Assembly: GCA_023213395.1 (NCBI GenBank) | Contig: CM041465.1 | Location: forward strand, 240,567,741 to 240,631,740 | DNA: 64,000 nucleotides | Source of the DNA: Cycas panzhihuaensis | Taxonomy: Eukaryota; Cycadophyta | Reading direction: 5' to 3' | Shown: positions 59,701 to 64,000 of the stretch, piece by piece | Layout: every line of letters starts with the position of its first letter | Position numbering within the stretch: the stretch's first letter is position 1 | The notes under the pieces: model-generated | Told to the model about the DNA's origin: nothing | The model's database searches: none | What the model saw: only the letters and a program-made list of their open reading frames with translations | Translations under genes and position numbers: made by a program

Positions 59701-61047
59701 ATTTTTTTAGAATTCAACAACTAGGTCTTTCTGGCAAATTTAATATACTAAGAGAAAGTTTGGTAACAAACCAAGTACGTAAAAAATGTCCTTGATTAAA
59801 CCATCCTTTAGAGTAACATCACCAGATCCTTTAACTTTGAGTTGATTACCACTACCGAAAGAAATCTCTTCTTCAAAGTTTATTTTAGATTGATAGGTGG
59901 TTAAGTTTTTTTAGTGTCCAGTCATATGATGGGACACACCAGAGTCAAGGATCCATTATGGTGGTTGGTTGGAAGGAGCAATAAACATAGAAGTTGTTGC
60001 TACTAAGGAACGATTATGAAATTGATGGTTTTATTGTTGTGATTGTGAATGTGATTGAAAATGAGATTGAGAATGGGATTGCGATTTATTTTGTAATCCC
60101 TTGGAAGCTTTCCATGCTTCTGAAGTTATTCTACTTCTACAAACATCAATAGGATGGCCTCTTTTATGACAGTAGGCACAACTAGTGTTCTAAGAAGAAG
60201 ATGCATTGTTTTTATTAGAAACGAATTAATTGGTGGTATTCTAGTTTTTAGTTGGACCAGAATATTTAATATTATTTTCAAAATGAGATGGTGAACCTCG
60301 ATGAGGTTTCTGGAATTTTTTATTGTTATTATGAAAGTTGTTATTCTATTATTTGTTTTTAAATTATAGCTTAGTTTTAGAAAACAAAGCCTGTGAATGA
60401 TCTTTTATTGCACCTGTTCTGATTAACATTGTTTGATGTTCAATCAACTGATTTGTCAGTTGATTGAATGCGATAAGTGGATTGCCAGCTTGTTATCTAA
60501 TAGCTTGGTAAAGATTGAAGTGTTTTGGTAATTTATTAACTGCAAGACGTACGAGCATGTCATCGTCTTTGACATGCATAGTTATTTTTTCTATATCACC
60601 TTCTTTAGTTTTGGATTTAATGTAATTATCTAAATCTTTATTGATTGATTGAATTTTTGTTAAAAAATCCTGAACATTTGTAAAGTCATCAAAGGTCAGA
60701 TTATATAATTATTCTTCTAGGATAGCTACTTGATGTGTATCAACCTTGTCGTATTTTTCTTCTAAGGTTTTCTAAACAGTGCCTAAGTCATCTTTTTCAG
60801 AAAACTATCGACTAATTTCTGGTGAGAGAGAATTTAATATGGTGCCTAATGCAGGATCTGAGTTCATCAGATATACCATAAGATTCTCAGTAGCAACTAC
60901 TTTTAGTTTTTAGAATTCACCTGTCACATATCTCTATACTTTTTGCTGTTTGAGCTGATGGAATATGCGATTCCTCCAATCAGCATAGTTTGAGCTGGTT
61001 AATACTGGAATTGGAATACAGGTGACTGTCCCTAGCATTAATGCCAT
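59701..61047 (-). pseudogene. Element F gag and protease
   Basis: Gag from ATG 61047: MALMLGTVTCIPIPVLTSSN, YADWRNRIFHQLK, LGTILNSLSPEIS, LTFDDFTNVQDFLTKIQSI. Nucleocapsid knuckle at 60180-60139: CAYCHKRGHPIDVC (C-x2-C-x4-H-x4-C). Protease near 59950: WILDSGVSHHMTGH with the catalytic DSG. Many in-frame stops. This start was chosen because LTSSNYxxW is the usual N-terminus of copia gag. Confidence 0.88.
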
Positions 61048-62440
61048 ATTGGGAGAGTTGAGGTGTATTTGAAGATTAAAAAATTATAAAGGTGTCTTGA
61101 AAAAATAATTACCTAATAAAAAACACTAATCTTGTTAATAGATCTATTTCACATAGATATCTTAATTTGCATTGATTGATTTTAAGATAAAAAGATCATA
61201 TGTTTTTAAATAGAAATAAACAAACAACAATTTCTTAAGTAGTTATTTTGAAAAAGCAGTTTTCTTTTAGAAAAATAGTCCTCTTTTTTTTTTAAAAATC
61301 CCCTTTAGAAAAATAAATTGTCCCCCTTAAAAATAAGAATTCCTTTTTAGAAAAAAAATTAAACAATTTTCCTTAACGAAGTAAGTGATTTAAAACATAT
61401 AATTAGGTATTTTGTTTCCCTTATATAAAAAAAGTATAATGTTAAGGATTAAATTTAAATCTTCTAGATTAAGTGTTAAAAGGAAATTAAAAAATGTAAT
61501 GGTAAAAGATTAATTAGATTTACCTAGGATTAATTATATTTGTGTTAAGTAATTAAAATGTAGTTAAATTAAATCATTAAAATGTATTGAAGGATAATAA
61601 TTAATAAGGGAATGAAGTTTATATATACCTTATAAGGAAAAAACTTAAGAGAGTAGGATTTTGTTTAAATATTCATAAAATGTTTGGAGGGGAAAGTAGG
61701 AAATGTAATTAAGAGAAAGAGTTTGTATTGAAAAAAAAAAAAAAAAAGGTATTAGATTTATTTTAACAAGGTATTATAGGAGGGTTTGGTTATAATGGGA
61801 AAAATGTTTTAAGGGGAGGAAATTAGATTTAAGTCATAGTATAAAATATAATGTGAAAGGGGAGAGGTTTGATTTAAATCAAAGTATATAATGTGGGGGG
61901 TTTGATTTTAAATAAAAAAGGCAAAGGGTAATGGGATGAACTTTAGTTTAAATCATACTATAAGGTTTGTTTGATTTAAATCAAAGTAAAATTAATAGGG
62001 TTTAATTAAAATCACAATGATTTTAAATTAAGATAAAGTGGGGGGTTTGAATTTTAAACCGAAGTGTAAAATATAATGTGAGGGGGAGGCTTTGATTCAT
62101 TTGAATAAGAAAGATTAAAAAGTATTTATAAGGTAAAAAAAAAGAGGGGGAACTTTGATTAAAATCAAAGTATAAGATTTAAAAAACAAAGATTGATTTT
62201 AATTAAAAATAGAGTTTATAAAGTTTAGAAGGGGGGGAGTTTTGATTTATTTCAATAAAAAAACAAAAGGTTTTTATAAGGTTAAAAGGGAGGGGGTGAT
62301 TTATTTTAAATAAAGAAATAAAAACAAAAAAAATAAAGAAATTTCAGGTGCAGACTTGATAGATTTTATTTATTTTAAAACACAAAAATGAAATTTGTTT
62401 TAATTTAGGGTCCAGGGGGTAAAGATGAGAAACCATACCT
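61048..62440. other. AT-rich block in the F leader with degenerate repeats
   Basis: No coding motif. Between about 61800 and 62300 a loose repeat of GTTTGATTTAAATCAAAGTA and GAGGGGG-like words recurs at irregular spacing; GATTTAAATC is a palindrome. A 17-A run lies near 61731-61747. On the minus strand it starts, at 62440, just after ATGGAAAGAATTAG with GTATGG, which fits a splice donor. It could be an intron of captured host DNA. Confidence 0.5.
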
Positions 62441-63010
62441 AATTCTTTCCATGGCGGCATTCGATCTCTTTGTATGCAGATCTTTGAGGTGAGGACGGAG
62501 GTGAGAACGGAGAACGAAGGCATTGCAGAGATAGGGAGGCAGGGTGATTCAAGAAGAATTGTGGCGTGTCTTTACCGAAACCTCAAAACGATAAAGTTGT
62601 TTGCTAGCTTGACTTCTTCTAGACATGCACTCCTCTATTATTGTGTTATTGTTCTTCTCGCTCAAACCCTCCACCTTTGCAAGAATGGCCCTTAATCCAT
62701 CCTCTATCAATACATCATTTATGTAGATTCTGTTGGGATTATTCATGCAACTGCCTTCAGGCCTACATCAGTAATACCTTTGCAATGTTGGAGATTAAGG
62801 GTGTGAAGGTAGTTGAATCTAGTAGCTATGATGTTCACATCTTTATCGCAAACTCTGGGGAAGAAAGATCTAGGAACAGACTTAGAGATAAAATCAACCT
62901 GGCAGGCTACTATGTTGGTTGGGAGACATCTCCTGCACCTATCCTTGTCTGGACATTTAGGAGAGGGTTTGCAAGTGAACCATGAGGAGGAGAAAAGTAG
63001 AGCAAAGAAG
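62441..63010 (-). pseudogene. F-box/LRR host gene fragment inside copia F
   Basis: On the minus strand at 62880-62745 the frame reads SVPRSFFPRVCDKDVNIIAT, then RFNYLHTLNLQHCKGITDVG and LKAVA. The LxxLNLxxCxxITDxGLxAxA pattern is that of cysteine-containing leucine-rich repeats in F-box/LRR proteins (substrate receptors of SCF ubiquitin ligases); the R-S-F-x-P-x-V-x-D-x-D stretch before it also occurs in FBL4-type plant proteins. A second ORF (62746-62549) begins MNNPNRIYINDVLIEDGLRA, then ILAKVE, similar to the N-terminal F-box start of the same proteins (tentative). In the element sense the LRR part comes before the F-box-like part, the reverse of gene order, so the fragment is rearranged. 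A Kozak-like GCCGCCATGG lies at 62460-62451. Confidence 0.6.
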
Positions 63011-63587
63011 ACAGATGGATCTTGGACCCCAAGGGCTCTTTTTGAGCTATAATCTCCCTTAAAGAGATTAGCTAATGAGTCAGATCTATTTCCTCATATT
63101 TTGTTGAAGAATTTTATTATATAGATGGAGTTTTTATTTTGAGAATGGCCTTGTTTCACTGGAAGGATACATTCCATAGAGTTCTGTACGTGAGGATGGG
63201 TATGAAGTAACTGGTCCTCAATTTTCTTGTTCAAAAGAGGGTGAATTATTAATGATAGTAAGGCTTCCAGCCTCAGGAAAACACATTAAATCTGAGAACT
63301 GGACAAAAGAGTAAAATCTAAGAACTGGACAAAAGAGTATTATAAGAAGTGATATATATTGATCTGGGACAAGTCTAGCATGCAGCTCTGCCTTGATGGC
63401 AATTTTTATGTAAACAAAAAAACTGATGTATAAAAAATGGCTCTGCCTTAATGGCAGTTTTTGTGTAAAAATCTAATGTATATATAAAAAAAATGGCTCT
63501 GCCTTAATGGCAGTGTTTATGTAAAAAAAAATTATAGAATTTTATATGAATGAAATGTTTTATGCAAATATATTAATGGAACATGTG
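63011..63587. other. Distal leader of F with short repeats
   Basis: Non-coding. A 26-bp unit (tctgagaactggacaaaaga...) occurs twice at 63291-63342, and a 55-bp unit three times at 63383-63535. Confidence 0.6.
63388..63513 (-). repeat. Three repeated stem-loops near the F primer site
   Basis: CTGCCTTAATGGCAG at 63443-63457 and 63499-63513, and a variant CTGCCTTGATGGCAA at 63388-63402; spacing 55-56 bp. On the element (minus) strand each is CTGCC-ATTAA-GGCAG, a 5-bp stem with a loop containing the self-complementary TTAA. They lie 75-200 bp downstream of the primer site in the element RNA. Confidence 0.8.
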
Positions 63588-63601
63588 CAACTCTAATACC
63601 A
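63588..63601 (-). other. Primer binding site of F
   Basis: Minus strand TGGTATTAGAGTTG directly after the LTR end; a variant of the initiator tRNA-Met site TGGTATCAGAGC with C changed to T. Confidence 0.85.
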
Positions 63602-64000
63602 TGATGGAATAGGCACATGTACATAATCATTAAATCACATGTATAAAAGGAAAAACACAAACAAAATGACAATGCACATGTACATAGGTTGACAAGTGGA
63701 AAACCCCTTTTGGGGAAGAAAAACCACCTCCTAATCTAAGTAGTATTAATAAATAAATAAAAGATAATACAATAACTAACCTCTAGAATACAACCTAGTT
63801 TCAGGCATATAGACAGACCTCCTAGATTCCTAGAACTTATTCCATGAATCTAGGAACCTAATAAATAGGATGGAGGTTCATTGGAATGTGGTTCTGCATT
63901 TCAACAACCATCCATAATCCAATTAATTTTAAACATAAGTTTACAACTTTAGAATCACTTAAATAATATTTAAGACATGTGACTTAAATAATAACATTAA
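63602..64000 (-). repeat. 5' LTR of element F, cut by the window end
   Basis: TGATGGAATAGGCAC onwards, matching 56314-56712 nearly base for base, with a scatter of transitions. About 30 bp of the LTR should lie beyond 64000. Confidence 0.92.

Larger units (their letters stand above)
56314..64000 (-). mobile_element. Element F: Ty1/copia retrotransposon with long leader carrying host-gene sequence (continues past window)
   Basis: Minus-strand element: 3' LTR 56314-56742, polypurine tract complement 56743-56750, gag-pol 61047-56791 in copia order (gag, protease, integrase, RT, RNase H), leader 61048-63601, primer site 63588-63601, 5' LTR from 63602 to beyond the window. It interrupts the antisense ORF of B. 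The target duplication cannot be checked because the 5' LTR runs off the end. The leader is far longer than normal for copia elements. Confidence 0.9.

Noticed and set aside
62880-62990. Cys-rich stretch upstream of the LRR part read as a protease-inhibitor-like peptide
   Set aside because: Cysteine spacing does not match the Bowman-Birk pattern and the frame runs straight into the F-box/LRR-like sequence.

Overview
This window is nuclear DNA of a vascular plant, almost certainly a seed plant with a large, repeat-rich genome. The evidence is wall-to-wall Ty3/gypsy and Ty1/copia LTR retrotransposons, initiator-Met-tRNA-type primer binding sites, a plant mobile domain (PMD) and a plant-style F-box/LRR gene fragment. 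I cannot name the species; a gymnosperm is possible but unproven. I found no intact host gene, no RNA gene and no CRISPR array.

Layout. 1-1960: AT-rich DNA with a decayed copia remnant (G, + strand). About 5.8-14.09 kb: gypsy element D on the minus strand (protease, RT, RNase H and integrase, then a second RNase H), plus a PMD-encoding ORF on the opposite strand. 14090-16221: LTR, primer site and non-coding interior of a small LTR element X that cut D. 16222-56313: two related gypsy elements A and B in tandem on the + strand, fused at 47611-47613 with the LTRs between them lost; both are decayed and both carry an antisense ORF after pol. 26107-46091: chromovirus-like gypsy element E inserted in the last part of A pol, with 5-bp target duplication GTTGG. 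31695-44801: GC-rich, young gypsy element C (minus strand), same family as A and B, inserted in the end of E pol. 56314 to beyond 64000: copia element F (minus strand), inserted in the antisense ORF of B. Its leader, between primer site and gag, is about 2.5 kb long and holds a fragment that looks captured from an F-box/LRR host gene.

Order of events read from the nesting: D first, then X into D, A into X, then the A-B fusion, E into A and C into E; F went into B independently. Ages agree with the nesting. C still has Gln, Trp and Arg codons where A and B have stops, and its two LTRs differ mainly by small indels. E LTRs differ by many transitions, and D has lost catalytic residues.

Most promising leads: the F-box/LRR capture inside the copia leader with three repeated stem-loops beside the primer site; the antisense PMD ORFs of the D/A/B group; and the C-to-T decay pattern, for which C is a ready-made ancestral reference. 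All coordinates inside decayed elements are approximate, because frames shift often.
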